Program-made: the position numbers and the translations under genes
The notes under the pieces: model-generated
Seen by the model: only the letters and a program-made list of their open reading frames with translations
What the model was told of the DNA's origin: nothing
Databases searched by the model: none
Assembly (NCBI GenBank): GCA_903907865.1
Contig: CAIVPR010000159.1
Span: 1-53,777 of the forward strand
DNA from: an uncultured Acidobacteriia bacterium
GTDB lineage: Bacteria > Acidobacteriota > Terriglobia > Bryobacterales > Bryobacteraceae
Reading direction: 5' to 3'
Length of the DNA: 53,777 nt
In this document: piece by piece, positions 7,539-16,367 of the stretch
Numbering within the stretch: the first letter of the stretch is position 1
How the letters are laid out: each line of letters starts with the position of its first letter

Positions 7539-8348
7539 GTGGTTGACTTGGAACTCTCGCGCCGCATCGAAAGAGCAGAGGGCAACGCGAACGCGGCATT
7601 TGCGGAGGCCCAGTCGCGGCGCGATCCATCCAGCGGCGCGACTTGGATCGAAGTCGCCGGAGCGTACGCGATGTTCTGCGGTACGGCATCGCCCGTCACG
7701 CAGTCGTTCGGGCTCGGCGTCTTCGATCCGGTCGGACCGGCGGAGTTCGACCGCATCGAAGGCTTTTTCCGCGACAGGGGGGCGCACGTGCACCTCGAAA
7801 TCAGTCCGCTTGCCGACAAGTCCATCTGGCCGCAAATCGCCGACCGCGGCTACGTGCCGCTCGAATTTACCAGCGTGATGTTCCAGGAACTGAACACGGT
7901 CGAGGTGCCGCAACCGCCGGAGACCATTTCCGTCAGGGTCGCATTAGCCGACGACCGCGAGGCCTATATCCGCACGGCGATCGCGGGCTGGAGCCATTTG
8001 GAAGGCATGGGGGACTTCTTCACCGACATGATGGGCACCGCGTTCGAATCCCGCACTGTTGTGCCCTTCGTCGCCGAACAGGAGGGGCAACTGGTCGCAA
8101 CAGGCGCGCTCAACATCCATGGCGGCGTGGCGGTGCTTGCGGGTGCCAGCACGATTCCGGAGGCCCGAAGGCAGGGAGCGCAGCGGGCGCTGCTCGCGGC
8201 GCGACTGCGATATGCCCGCGAGGCCGGGTGCGACATCGCCGTGATCGGTGCCGAGCCCGGAAGCGGGTCCCAACGCAACGCCGAACGGCAAGGATTCCGC
8301 ATCGCCTATACGCGGACGAAATGGGAACTGCGCAAAACTCCGGTATAA
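7539..8348 (+). CDS. GNAT-family N-acetyltransferase
   Basis: 269 aa from a GTG. The C-terminal half carries a GNAT core: VPFVAEQEGQLVATGAL (beta strand), GASTIPEARRQGAQRALL (acetyl-CoA pyrophosphate loop with R-x-x-G-A) and GSQRNAERQGFRIAYTRTKW (the typical 'N..Y...GF' end). The N-terminal half is a degenerate second unit, as in tandem GNATs. The substrate is unknown. It is divergent from the Rpn gene, with 126 bp between. Confidence 0.8.
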   Translation: MVDLELSRRIERAEGNANAAFAEAQSRRDPSSGATWIEVAGAYAMFCGTASPVTQSFGLGVFDPVGPAEFDRIEGFFRDRGAHVHLEISPLADKSIWPQIADRGYVPLEFTSVMFQELNTVEVPQPPETISVRVALADDREAYIRTAIAGWSHLEGMGDFFTDMMGTAFESRTVVPFVAEQEGQLVATGALNIHGGVAVLAGASTIPEARRQGAQRALLAARLRYAREAGCDIAVIGAEPGSGSQRNAERQGFRIAYTRTKWELRKTPV

Positions 8349-8349
8349 T
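8344..8349 (+). promoter_or_regulatory. TATAAT box close to start codon
   Basis: A perfect -10 hexamer ends 9 nt before the ATG at 8359, straddling the stop codon of the upstream gene. There is no Shine-Dalgarno and no clear -35, consistent with a nearly leaderless transcript. Confidence 0.55.
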
Positions 8350-8358
8350 GGCCGAACC

Positions 8359-8796
8359 ATGGCTGAACAACAAAGCTTCGAAAAACACGCGCAACTCGTC
8401 CCCCTGTTCCACGGGGTTCTTTTCCTGATCGTGCTCGCCACCCTCATCGGCTCGCTCGTGAATCTGTCCCATTCCTTTGACGACCCGTCGCGCCACTACA
8501 ACGCCGCGCTGCTTGTCACGGTTTCGTTCTCCCTGCTGCTGCTCTTCTGGTTCTGCCGCACTTTTCCGCTCAAGGCCCAGGACCGCGCCATCCGCGCCGA
8601 GGAGAATCTCCGTCATTTCGTCCTGACCGGCAAGCTGATCGACCCGCGTGTCACCATCCAACAGGTCATCGCGCTCCGTTTCGCCTCCGACGGCGAATTC
8701 CCGGCCTTGGCCGCGAAGGCCGCCGCCGAGGGCACCGCGCCGAAGGAAATCAAGCGTTCCATCAAGAACTGGCGCGCCGACAACTATCGGGTGTGA
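8359..8796 (+). CDS. DUF6526 family membrane protein
   Basis: 145 aa. It has two transmembrane segments (about 17-34, VLFLIVLATLIGSLVNL, and 48-66, ALLVTVSFSLLLLFWF) followed by a cytoplasmic region with KAQDRAIRAEENLR, QVIALRFASDGEFPAL and a KRSIKNWRADNYRV tail. This matches the DUF6526 pattern, a small family of unknown function. It is followed after 20 bp by the NTF2-like gene, probably in one transcript. Confidence 0.8.
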   Translation: MAEQQSFEKHAQLVPLFHGVLFLIVLATLIGSLVNLSHSFDDPSRHYNAALLVTVSFSLLLLFWFCRTFPLKAQDRAIRAEENLRHFVLTGKLIDPRVTIQQVIALRFASDGEFPALAAKAAAEGTAPKEIKRSIKNWRADNYRV

Positions 8797-8816
8797 TAAA
8801 ACCTACGGTAGCCAAC

Positions 8817-9242
8817 ATGAAACATTTCCTCTGCATTCTCGCGACCGCCGCCTTCCTCAGCGCGTCCGCCACGGCGGCCACCAAGGAAGAGTCCGAAATT
8901 CTTGCCTTGATGGACACCTACAAGGACGCGATGATCCACAACAACGCGCCCGCCATGGAAAAGATCCTCTCGCCCGACCTCGCCTACGTGCATTCCGCCG
9001 GGATGCTCGAAAGCAAGGCCGACGTGCTGAAGGGCCTTTCCACAGGCAAGAACGTTGTCGAACGCATCGACTTCTCTGAGACGACGGTGCGCTTCTACGG
9101 CAACACCGCGCTCGTCCGGGGTCGAGTCGACCTTTGGCACAGCAAGACCAATATCGTCCACATGAACGTGCTGCATGTGTGGGTGAAGGGGTCGGACGGC
9201 TGGAAGATGGTTTCCCGCCAGGCGACCAAACTCGACAAGTAG
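8817..9242 (+). CDS. Exported NTF2-like (DUF4440-type) protein
   Basis: 141 aa with a Sec signal peptide (MKHFLCILATAAFLSASATAA). The mature part has the SnoaL/DUF4440 layout: LMDTYKDAMIHNNAPAMEKI, YVHSAG, a strand pair ending FYGNTALVRGRV and a final WKMVSRQATK. Such cone-shaped domains bind small ligands or act as isomerase-like enzymes; no function can be assigned. Confidence 0.75.
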   Translation: MKHFLCILATAAFLSASATAATKEESEILALMDTYKDAMIHNNAPAMEKILSPDLAYVHSAGMLESKADVLKGLSTGKNVVERIDFSETTVRFYGNTALVRGRVDLWHSKTNIVHMNVLHVWVKGSDGWKMVSRQATKLDK

Positions 9243-9285
9243 CTTTCCGAAAGCAAATCGTCCGAACATTTCACAGCCGCCCGCG

Positions 9286-9291
9286 TACCTT
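9286..9291 (+). promoter_or_regulatory. TACCTT box 5 nt before start codon
   Basis: A -10-like hexamer ends 5 nt before the ATG at 9297, with no Shine-Dalgarno between. A leaderless transcript is likely. Confidence 0.4.
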
Positions 9292-9296
9292 GGGTC

Positions 9297-10187
9297 ATGC
9301 GATTCAATACGCGGGTGGTTTCCGCCCTTGCATTCTCCTGCATTCTTTCCGTGGCTTTCGGACAGAACCCGTCAAAACTCGAATTCGAGGTAGCGTCGGT
9401 AAAATCGGCAGGTCCCGTGGTGCCTGGCCAAGTCCAGATCGGTGTGCACATTGACGGCGCGCAGTTCTCGGCGTCGTACATGTCCCTCAAGGATCTGATC
9501 CGCATGGCCTTCCAGATCAAGGACTACCAGATTTCCGGTCAAGACTGGCTGGCAAGCGACCGCTTTACCCTGACCGCCAAGATTCCCGCCGGGAGTTCCC
9601 AGAAAGACCTACCCGCGATGATGCGCGCCCTGCTGGAGGAGCGCTTCCATCTCAAGGTCCACCAGGAAAAGAAGGAGTTCCCCGTGTATGCCTTGGTGGT
9701 CGCCAAGGGTGGCGCAAAGCTGAAGGAGTCTCCGCTGGAGCCCGAGGACGCGGCGGTTGCCGGGAAGCCGCGCAACGTCGACGTGACCGCCGGCGGCAGC
9801 GCGAGCGGAACCACAGTGAGCATGGGCCGGGGATCGTCGTTCTCGATGTCGGGGGATAAGATCGAAGTCCACAAGCTGACGATGACGCAGGTTGCCGACC
9901 TGCTGGCGCGATTCCTCGACAAGCCGGTGGTGGATCTGACGGAGCTGCCAGCCACGTATGACCTGACCTTGCCGCTGACGCCGGAGGATTTCCGGGCGAT
10001 GCAAATCCGCGCGGCGATCACGGCGGGCGTGCAGTTGCCCCCGCAGGTGATGCAGTTGGCGGACAGCGCGTCGGGCGACTCGCTGCATTCCGGTCTTCTC
10101 GCCGCGGGGTTGAAGCTGGAACCCCGGAAGGCTCCGCTGGACGTCTTTGTCGTGGATAGTGCCGACAAGACGCCCTCCGCGAATTAG
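9297..10187 (+). CDS. TIGR03435-family secreted protein
   Basis: 296 aa. A signal peptide (to about residue 22, SVAFGQ) is followed by FEVASVKSAG, YMSLKDLIRMAF, YQISGQDWLASDRFTLTAKIP, MMRALLEERFHLKVHQEKKEFPVYAL and VVDLTELPATYDLTL. This motif series is characteristic of TIGR03435, a family greatly expanded in Acidobacteria (Solibacter group) and of unknown function. It is the single best taxonomic marker in the window. It ends just before a bidirectional terminator-like hairpin shared with the convergent sulfatase gene. Confidence 0.92.
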   Translation: MRFNTRVVSALAFSCILSVAFGQNPSKLEFEVASVKSAGPVVPGQVQIGVHIDGAQFSASYMSLKDLIRMAFQIKDYQISGQDWLASDRFTLTAKIPAGSSQKDLPAMMRALLEERFHLKVHQEKKEFPVYALVVAKGGAKLKESPLEPEDAAVAGKPRNVDVTAGGSASGTTVSMGRGSSFSMSGDKIEVHKLTMTQVADLLARFLDKPVVDLTELPATYDLTLPLTPEDFRAMQIRAAITAGVQLPPQVMQLADSASGDSLHSGLLAAGLKLEPRKAPLDVFVVDSADKTPSAN

Positions 10188-10204
10188 GCAGTCCGATTGT
10201 GGGC

Positions 10205-10224
10205 GGGAGGCCGAGCGGCCTCCC
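10205..10224. terminator. Hairpin between convergent genes
   Basis: A perfect 8-bp GC-rich stem (GGGAGGCC/GGCCTCCC) with a GAGC loop lies between the stops of two convergent genes (10187 and 10227). There is no strong T-run. It probably serves both strands. Confidence 0.65.
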
Positions 10225-10226
10225 AG

Positions 10227-11711
10227 TTAGCTGGAAAGCGTCGAGTCCCAGTCCCCCCAGGGGCTGGGATGCTTGCCTACCTGAGAATTGACCTCGCGGT
10301 AGTGGCCGACGCCAGCCCGTTTGACGTACTCCGCCGCAGGCAGGAACTCGTCCTTGTGGCGCTTGAGCTCGGTGTCCAACTGGCGGTCCAGCCGGGCCTG
10401 TAAAGCCTTCGCGTCGGGCTTCCCGATCAGATTGTGCATCTGGAACGGGTCGGACTGGTTGTCGTAGAGCAGCCATGGCCCTTTGATGGACCGCACGTAG
10501 GTATGCCGTTGGGTCCGGAGTCCCCGGTATTCGGCGAAACCGTACTTGCGCGCCTCGGTGATCGGCACCGCGAGGGTCAAAAGCGCGCCCGTATCCCCGT
10601 CCGAGGTGCCGCCGGTCATGAGACCCGCGTGGTTGGTGCCCTGGATGTGTCCCGGAACCGGGAGTCCTGCCAGCCCCAGCAGCGTCGGCAGGATGTCAGG
10701 CGAGTTCAGCGGTGAGCGGATGTGCCGCGCCTTCACACCCAGCTTGCGCGGATATCGCACAAGGAATGGCACCCGGATCGATTCGTCCCACGGGTGCAGC
10801 TTGGTCGTCAACCCCTGCGACAGCATCATGTCCCCGTGGTCCGACGTGAAAACAAGGATCGTGTCCTCCGCGATGCCTGCCTTGTCGAGCGTTTTCAGGA
10901 TCTTGTCGAAACACAGGTCGAGCGCCGCCATGTGTGCGTAGTAGCCCCGGTGCATCTCGGCGGACTCGGCGCGCATGTTCTGCGGCACGTTGTCGCGCAG
11001 CGCGATTTCGGCGTCCTTGTACATGGCGCGGAATTCTGGGGGTGCCGTGGGGAGCGGGAAGTGCGGCGGCCCGAGCGACAGCACCATGCAGAACGGGTCC
11101 GCACCTTTCGAACTGCGCTCCATGAAGGAGCAGGCGTCGTCGGTCTGTGCGAAGGCGTCGTAGCCGGGCCAGTATTTCGGCGTGGGGTCGTTGCCTTCGT
11201 AGTACAGGGACTTGTTGTACTCGTGGGTGCATTCGCAGGCCTTCCAGTAGTCGAAGCCGAAGCGGTGGTCGGGCGGGATATACGAAAGCCTGCGCCCGTA
11301 GTTGCCGTCGGGACTGCCGTAGATGTGCCACTTGCCGATGAAGCCGGTCTTGTACCCGGCCTTGGTGAACAGCTCGCCCATGGTGGGGGCGTTCGGCTTC
11401 AGTTCCACGTCGTTGATGAAGACGCCGTTGGTGAGTGGGTATTGGCCGGTCACCAAGCTGGCGCGGAACGGACAGCAGACCGGACAGCCGGAGATCGCGA
11501 GGTCGAAGCTGGCCGACTGCGCCGCCAACCGGTCCAGCACCGGGGTGCGGACGTTCGTGTCGCCGTTGTAGCGGGTTGCCTGGGCCCGCCACTCGTCGGC
11601 GATGATCAGCAACACGTTAGGGCGCTTGACGGCCTGCCCGACGAGGGCGGGGGCGGCGGCGAGGCTGGCGGCTGCTCCCAGGAATTGGCGACGATTCGGG
11701 CGGGGGTCCAC
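10227..11711 (-). CDS. Exported sulfatase (type I, Cys-type)
   Basis: 494 aa from a GTG. It has a Tat signal (NRRQFLGAAASLAAAPALVG), then RPNVLLIIADEWRAQ, which opens the alkaline-phosphatase-fold sulfatases. CCPFR (79-83) followed by ASLVTGQYP is the CxPxR motif whose first Cys (79) would be converted to formylglycine. Later motifs include GKWHIYG, the metal-binding TSDHGDMM and the KLHPWDESIRVPFLVRYP segment. It likely acts on sulfated polysaccharide or another sulfate ester. The RidA gene ends 10 bp upstream, so the two probably form an operon, although a TAAGAT box also sits 6 nt before the GTG. Confidence 0.93.
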   Translation of the reverse strand: MDPRPNRRQFLGAAASLAAAPALVGQAVKRPNVLLIIADEWRAQATRYNGDTNVRTPVLDRLAAQSASFDLAISGCPVCCPFRASLVTGQYPLTNGVFINDVELKPNAPTMGELFTKAGYKTGFIGKWHIYGSPDGNYGRRLSYIPPDHRFGFDYWKACECTHEYNKSLYYEGNDPTPKYWPGYDAFAQTDDACSFMERSSKGADPFCMVLSLGPPHFPLPTAPPEFRAMYKDAEIALRDNVPQNMRAESAEMHRGYYAHMAALDLCFDKILKTLDKAGIAEDTILVFTSDHGDMMLSQGLTTKLHPWDESIRVPFLVRYPRKLGVKARHIRSPLNSPDILPTLLGLAGLPVPGHIQGTNHAGLMTGGTSDGDTGALLTLAVPITEARKYGFAEYRGLRTQRHTYVRSIKGPWLLYDNQSDPFQMHNLIGKPDAKALQARLDRQLDTELKRHKDEFLPAAEYVKRAGVGHYREVNSQVGKHPSPWGDWDSTLSS

Positions 11712-11717
11712 CGTTCG

Positions 11718-11723
11718 ATCTTA
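11718..11723 (-). promoter_or_regulatory. TAAGAT box 6 nt before sulfatase GTG
   Basis: A -10-like hexamer on the minus strand overlaps the 3' end of the RidA gene. There is no Shine-Dalgarno. It may give the sulfatase its own leaderless transcript. Confidence 0.4.
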
Positions 11724-12158
11724 CTTGATCTCGAAGACGGCCTCAACTTCCACCGCGACGCCGGTCGGGAGGGAAGCGAATCCCAGCGCCGAGCGGGCGT
11801 GGAAGCCATCGCCGGGCTTGCCGAAAACCTGGTGGAAGAGGTCGGACGCGCCGTTGATTACCAAGTGGTGCTCGATGAAGTCCGGCGCGGAATTGACGCA
11901 GCCGAGCACCTTGATGACCCGCAGACCGTCGAGCGTGCCATGGGCGTTCCAGACCGAGTTGAGGATCTTGGCGGCGCAGTCGCGGGCGGCGGCGTACCCG
12001 TCCTCGGTGGCGAGATCTGCTCCGAGCTTGCCCTTGAGCGTGCTCACGTGGCCGGAGGTGATCAATTGGTTGCCGGACTGGATGCAGAGGTTGAGGTATC
12101 CGGGGGTCTGCTTTTCGAATGCGATGCCGAGTTCTTCGGCCTTCTGTTGGGGAGTCAT
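11721..12158 (-). CDS. RidA/YjgF family protein, YjgH-like subgroup
   Basis: 145 aa, no signal peptide. It has RidA core elements: LCIQSGNQLITSGHVST, DCAAKILNSVWNAHG and a FHARSALGFASLP..VAVEVEAVF end, in which the Arg of HARS and the Glu of VEVEAV match the catalytic Arg105 and Glu120 of enteric RidA (imine/enamine deaminase). AGGAGG lies upstream of the ATG. It would act in the cytosol on reactive 2-aminoacrylate-type intermediates. The link to the following sulfatase is unexplained. Confidence 0.85.
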   Translation of the reverse strand: MTPQQKAEELGIAFEKQTPGYLNLCIQSGNQLITSGHVSTLKGKLGADLATEDGYAAARDCAAKILNSVWNAHGTLDGLRVIKVLGCVNSAPDFIEHHLVINGASDLFHQVFGKPGDGFHARSALGFASLPTGVAVEVEAVFEIK

Positions 12159-12282
12159 TGGCGCGTTTGTCCTCCTACTAGGAAAGCAGACGGGGTTTCG
12201 CGGCGTTGAGCTTCCGTTCCGATCTATCCGAGACGGATCGGCTGTCGAAACTTGCTACACTCGGTACAAAGCCCGTTCCCGC

Positions 12283-13815
12283 ATGTCGCCGCTCCCCACA
12301 AACAAGCCCCGGCTGCTTGTTTTCATCGTCGCCTACCACGCCGAGAAGACAATCCAGAAGGTGATTTCGCGGATCCCGGCGTCCCTTTTGGATACCTACG
12401 AGACCCACGTCCTCATCATCGACGACGCCTCGGACGACGAAACCTTCGCCCACAGCCACCGGGCCAGCCGCGACGCCGATTCCCCGTTCCCCATCACGGC
12501 GCTCTTCAATCCGGTCAATCAGGGCTATGGCGGCAACCAGAAGCTGGGCTACCGCTACGCCATCGAAAACCACTACAATTTTGTAGCGCTGATCCACGGC
12601 GACGGCCAGTATGCCCCCGAATGCCTGCCCGACTTGCTGGAGCCTTTGCGAACGGGCCAGGCCGACGCCGTTTTCGGCTCCCGCATGCTCAAGCCCAAGG
12701 ACGCCCTGAGCGGCGGCATGCCGTTGTACAAGTTCTTCGGCAACCGCGCGCTGACGTGGATCGAGAACAAGCTGCTGAAATCCGACCTGAGCGAGTTCCA
12801 CTCCGGCTACCGCATCTACGCCACCCGCGCGCTGGAGGCCATCCCGTTCGAGCGCAACTCGAACGACTTCCATTTCGATACGGAGATCATCATCCAGTTC
12901 CTGGTTGCCAAACTCCGGATTCGCGAACTGCCCATCCCCACTTACTACGGCGACGAGATCTGCTATGTGAACGGCGTCAAATACGCCCGGAACGTCGTCA
13001 AGGCTGCGCTGACGGCTCGGATGCAGAGCCTCGGGCTGTTCCACGATCCCAAGTTCGATTGCGCCCCGGAATCGCAGTACACGCCCAAGTTCGACTACCA
13101 GAGCCCCCACACCATGGCCTTCGAGCGGGTCCGTCCCGGCAGCCGAATCCTGGATATAGGTTGTGCCGGCGGCTACCTTGGGGCGCGTCTGGCCCAGCTC
13201 AAGGACTGCCATGTCGACGGCATCGACGCTTTTCCCGTCACCGATCCCGCCATGGAGCGGGCACTCGACTCCTTCCACCTGCATGACCTGAACACCGGTC
13301 TGCCACGCCTTGACTTCGAGGCCTACGACCACCTCCTGATGTTGGACGTGATCGAGCACCTGGCCAACCCCGAGGCCTTCCTGGAGGGCCTCCGGCACGA
13401 CATCGGCTCGAATCCGCGCGCCGACGTGATCATCAGCACGGCCAACATCGGCTTCTTCGTCACCCGCTTCATGCTCTTCGTTGGCCAGTTCAACTACGGC
13501 AAGCGCGGTATTCTGGACCGCACGCACACGCGCTTGTTCACCTTCAAGTCCTTCGAGCGAATCATGGAGCAGTCCGGCTTCGACATTGTGGAGCGTGCCG
13601 GAATCCCCGGGCCCTATCCCTTGGGTCTTGGCGACAACTTCTTGAGCCGATTCCTGTTGCAGGTCAACAGGTTGTTGATCCACGTGTCGCGCGGGCTGTT
13701 CTCCTACCAGATTTTCCTGCGCATCAAGCCCCGCCCCACGCTGGAGTGGTTGTTGCGCACGGCCCAGGAGCAGTCGGCCAAGCGTGCCGAGGCCCTGGAG
13801 ACGGCGGGCGCATGA
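12283..13815 (+). CDS. Glycosyltransferase family 2 fused to SAM methyltransferase
   Basis: 510 aa in two domains. Residues 10-250 are a GT-A family 2 transferase: LVFIVAYHAEKTIQKV, LIIDDASDD (44-52), NQGYGGNQKLGYRYAI and IHGDGQY (104-110) with its metal-binding Asp, then an HSGYR acceptor-loop segment (173-177), as in dolichyl-/undecaprenyl-phosphate sugar synthases. Residues 275-500 are a class I methyltransferase: LDIGCAGG (290-297), then LDVIEHL (354-360). There is no transmembrane anchor at the C-terminus. The product probably modifies a lipid-linked or envelope sugar. The last codons overlap the next gene (ATGA), linking it to a membrane partner. Confidence 0.9.
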   Translation: MSPLPTNKPRLLVFIVAYHAEKTIQKVISRIPASLLDTYETHVLIIDDASDDETFAHSHRASRDADSPFPITALFNPVNQGYGGNQKLGYRYAIENHYNFVALIHGDGQYAPECLPDLLEPLRTGQADAVFGSRMLKPKDALSGGMPLYKFFGNRALTWIENKLLKSDLSEFHSGYRIYATRALEAIPFERNSNDFHFDTEIIIQFLVAKLRIRELPIPTYYGDEICYVNGVKYARNVVKAALTARMQSLGLFHDPKFDCAPESQYTPKFDYQSPHTMAFERVRPGSRILDIGCAGGYLGARLAQLKDCHVDGIDAFPVTDPAMERALDSFHLHDLNTGLPRLDFEAYDHLLMLDVIEHLANPEAFLEGLRHDIGSNPRADVIISTANIGFFVTRFMLFVGQFNYGKRGILDRTHTRLFTFKSFERIMEQSGFDIVERAGIPGPYPLGLGDNFLSRFLLQVNRLLIHVSRGLFSYQIFLRIKPRPTLEWLLRTAQEQSAKRAEALETAGA

Positions 13816-15788
13816 AAAACCTGAAGTGGCGCATCTTGGAGTCGGTGGTTGTTTTCGCGATCGCCGTGGGCCTTGTTTGGCCGATGTTCAAGATCGAGTA
13901 CTCCGACAAGTGGGCCTCCATCGAGAGCACCTTCATTTCCGACGCGCGCATGCTTCGCGACCACCTGCCGCACACAGGTTGGCAACCCAACTGGTACTGC
14001 GGGACCCGCTTCGATTATGTATATCCCCCGGCCCTGCGCTACGGGACTGCGCTGATCTCCAAGCTTGCGAACGTTTCCACCGCCCGAGCCTATCACGCGT
14101 ATTCAGGATTCTTCTACGCGTTCGGACTGTTGGGCGTTTTCTGGCTCGTGCGGGCCGGGACCCGCGACAGCGTGGTGGCCGGCTATGCAACTGCCCTTGT
14201 GGCTTGTCTATCGCCGTCGTTCTTGTTCCTAAAAGCCCTGCGGTACGACGCCAACGGCATTCCTCAGCGCCTGCACGTGCTTTGGGCGTATGGCGAAGGC
14301 CCTCACATCACCGCTGTGTCCGTGCTGGGCGCGGCCTTGGCTGCGTCATTCGTTGCTCTGCGAGGCTGGCGACCGGGGATGCTGGCGCTAGCTGGAATCC
14401 TGTCGGCCTTGGTCGTGTCGAACAATTTCTACGGTGCAACATCGCTCGCGATCCTGTTCCCCATCCTCGTGCTGTCCATCTGGTCGGCGGATCGTGACAA
14501 TAAGGTCTTCGGCCGGGCGGTCGGGATCGCGGCATTGGCCTACGGGTTGTGCGCGTTCTGGCTGACGCCGTCGTACGTCGCAATTACCCTGGTCGACATG
14601 AAGTGGGTGTCCGAACCGGGGAATTGGTGGTCCAAGTATGTGCTTGTCGTCGTGGTGGCGCTGCTCGGGTTCGTGATCGAACGCGCGGGGAGGGGTCGTC
14701 CGAACAGCGCTTGGACACTGTTCGTCTGCGGCTCGGCGTTCTTCCTGGCGGTGGATGTCCTCGGCTACGAGTTTTTCCACTTCATGGTGTCGGGGAACTC
14801 GCAACGACTGGTGCCGGAAATGGACCTGATGCTGTTGCTGGCGTGGGTCGAGGTGCTGCGTGGCATCTGGATCCGGCCCGCAGGGCGGGTGATCGTGGTC
14901 GCGCTTCCCGCCTTCATGGTGTTCGCATCGGCGGCATTCTATATCGGAAACCCGTGGATCCCGTTCGCCGGTTCCGCACCGCTGCCCGACCAGTATCCCT
15001 ACCAGTTCGCGCAGTGGGCACACAAGAATATTCCGGGCCAGCGCACGTTGACGGTTGGCCAAGTCCGATTCTGGTTCGACACGTGGCATGACAATCCCCA
15101 ACTCGACGGCGGTTCCAGCCAAGGCATGGAGAACCAGATCATCCCCGACGCGATCTGGCAGGTGGAGAAGGAGCCCAAGCCTGAACTGGCTTTGTTTTGG
15201 CTGCGAGCCATGGGGACCGACGTGGTCATCGTGCCAGCCTTGAAGTCCCGTGAAAACTACAAGGACTACCTGCATCCCGACAAGTTCAAGGGCGTTCTGC
15301 CGGTGCTGTTCGACGACGGGCAGGGCACGGTCGCCTACCGGATTCCCCGCGTGCGCGCCACAATCGGTCGCATTGTGGACCGGGCGGCCATCAACGGCGC
15401 GCAACCGATCCGGTTCGGGGACGATGCCGAACACCTCGGGAAATATGTGGACGTGGTTGAGAACGCAGCGATGCCCGAGGCGACGGTGGCATGGCATGGT
15501 TACGACGAGGTCGAGGTGGGGGCGAAGACAGGGGCGGGGCAGTCGGTGCTGTTACAGGAGACCTACGATTCCGCTTGGCACGCTTACGAGAGTGGAAAAG
15601 AGTTGCCCCTGCGTCGCGAACCCGTGATGGGATTCATGTTGGTGGATGTGCCCGAAGGCGCACATACGTTGACCCTGCGCTTCGAGACTCCGCTGGAGAA
15701 CAAGATGGGGTGGGGTCTGCTGGTCCTGGCCTTGGGAGCAATAGGGTGGTTGGTGGTTGCCCAAACAAGGACAACCACCAGCTCTTAA
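13812..15788 (+). CDS. Large polytopic membrane protein, GT-C-like / PTPS-related type
   Basis: 658 aa. There are about ten hydrophobic helices between residues 8 and 400 and a soluble C-terminal domain of about 230 residues ending in one more helix (MGWGLLVLALGAIGWLVV). The short acidic segment SDARMLRDHLPHTGWQPNW after the first helix and the overall layout recall the '6-pyruvoyl-tetrahydropterin-synthase-related' membrane proteins and GT-C enzymes that use polyprenyl-phosphate sugars. Its ATG overlaps the stop of the GT2-methyltransferase gene, so the two are translated together. A role in transferring the sugar made by that enzyme is inferred. A transposon-type insertion follows 5 bp after the stop. 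Confidence 0.65.
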   Translation: MKNLKWRILESVVVFAIAVGLVWPMFKIEYSDKWASIESTFISDARMLRDHLPHTGWQPNWYCGTRFDYVYPPALRYGTALISKLANVSTARAYHAYSGFFYAFGLLGVFWLVRAGTRDSVVAGYATALVACLSPSFLFLKALRYDANGIPQRLHVLWAYGEGPHITAVSVLGAALAASFVALRGWRPGMLALAGILSALVVSNNFYGATSLAILFPILVLSIWSADRDNKVFGRAVGIAALAYGLCAFWLTPSYVAITLVDMKWVSEPGNWWSKYVLVVVVALLGFVIERAGRGRPNSAWTLFVCGSAFFLAVDVLGYEFFHFMVSGNSQRLVPEMDLMLLLAWVEVLRGIWIRPAGRVIVVALPAFMVFASAAFYIGNPWIPFAGSAPLPDQYPYQFAQWAHKNIPGQRTLTVGQVRFWFDTWHDNPQLDGGSSQGMENQIIPDAIWQVEKEPKPELALFWLRAMGTDVVIVPALKSRENYKDYLHPDKFKGVLPVLFDDGQGTVAYRIPRVRATIGRIVDRAAINGAQPIRFGDDAEHLGKYVDVVENAAMPEATVAWHGYDEVEVGAKTGAGQSVLLQETYDSAWHAYESGKELPLRREPVMGFMLVDVPEGAHTLTLRFETPLENKMGWGLLVLALGAIGWLVVAQTRTTTSS

Positions 15789-15792
15789 ACAG

Positions 15793-15881
15793 CTACCGGC
15801 TGAAAGCCGGTAGAATTGACAGCGACTGAAAGTCGAGGGTGCGGCTGAAGCCGCCTGAAGGCTGTTCCGGCTAAGAGCCGG
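15793..15881. repeat. Cluster of four REP-like hairpins
   Basis: 15793-15813: stem CTACCGGC/GCCGGTAG, loop TGAAA. 15823-15835: stem CGAC/GTCG, loop TGAAA. 15841-15854: stem GCGGC/GCCGC, loop TGAA. 15867-15881: stem CCGGCT/AGCCGG, loop AAG. The last ends 1 nt before the stop codon of the transposase gene. The loop stays constant while the stems covary, a sign of selection on structure. Confidence 0.85.
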
Positions 15882-15882
15882 C

Positions 15883-16326
15883 TCAAGGCTCGGTGGTCGC
15901 GGTAATCTTGAACCCCTCCTCGTCCTCGTCCCAGGTTTGGTTCTCAATATAGGCCCTGATCGTGGCCTCGTCCACCGCGCCCACCGTCGCGCAAAAATAC
16001 CCCCGCGCCCACATGTGCTGGCCCCAGTACCGTCTCCGCAATTCCGGGAATTCCGCCTGCAGGTGCCGCGACGACCGCCCTTTGATGTATTGTGCCAGTT
16101 TCGCCGGTGCCAGCGAAGGCGGTGCCGCCAGCAACACGTGGATGTGGTCCGGCGACACCGCGCCCCGCACGATCACCACATCCCGCGATTGGCAGATCTG
16201 CCTGATCAGGTCGCGCACACGCTCGGCCACAGGCCCCTTCAGAATCTTGTATCGATATTTTGTGCACCACACCAAGTGGTACTTCAGATCGAACACCGCG
16301 TGCGCGCTATGCCTGTACTCCGCCAT
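15883..16326 (-). CDS. tnpA: IS200/IS605-family transposase TnpA (Y1, HUH)
   Basis: 147 aa, the normal IS200 TnpA length. FDLKYHLVWCTKYRYKIL is the family's typical opening. HIHVLL supplies the two histidines of the HUH metal site. A tyrosine in TIRAYIENQ, near residue 125, is at the catalytic Y1 position. The protein acts as a dimer on single-stranded DNA ends. RAYT proteins that mobilise REP hairpins belong to the same superfamily and cannot be excluded, since the gene is bordered by several hairpins. No TnpB gene is present. It appears full length and undisrupted. Confidence 0.93.
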   Translation of the reverse strand: MAEYRHSAHAVFDLKYHLVWCTKYRYKILKGPVAERVRDLIRQICQSRDVVIVRGAVSPDHIHVLLAAPPSLAPAKLAQYIKGRSSRHLQAEFPELRRRYWGQHMWARGYFCATVGAVDEATIRAYIENQTWDEDEEGFKITATTEP

Positions 16327-16367
16327 CCTTCACATTCTCCAGCATCGGAACGGGCCGCTGGAAGCTG

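Noticed and set aside
14388-15497. 369-codon minus-strand frame opposite the membrane protein
   Set aside because: Pro/His/Arg-rich shadow; the plus strand has regularly spaced hydrophobic helices and is coupled to the upstream gene.
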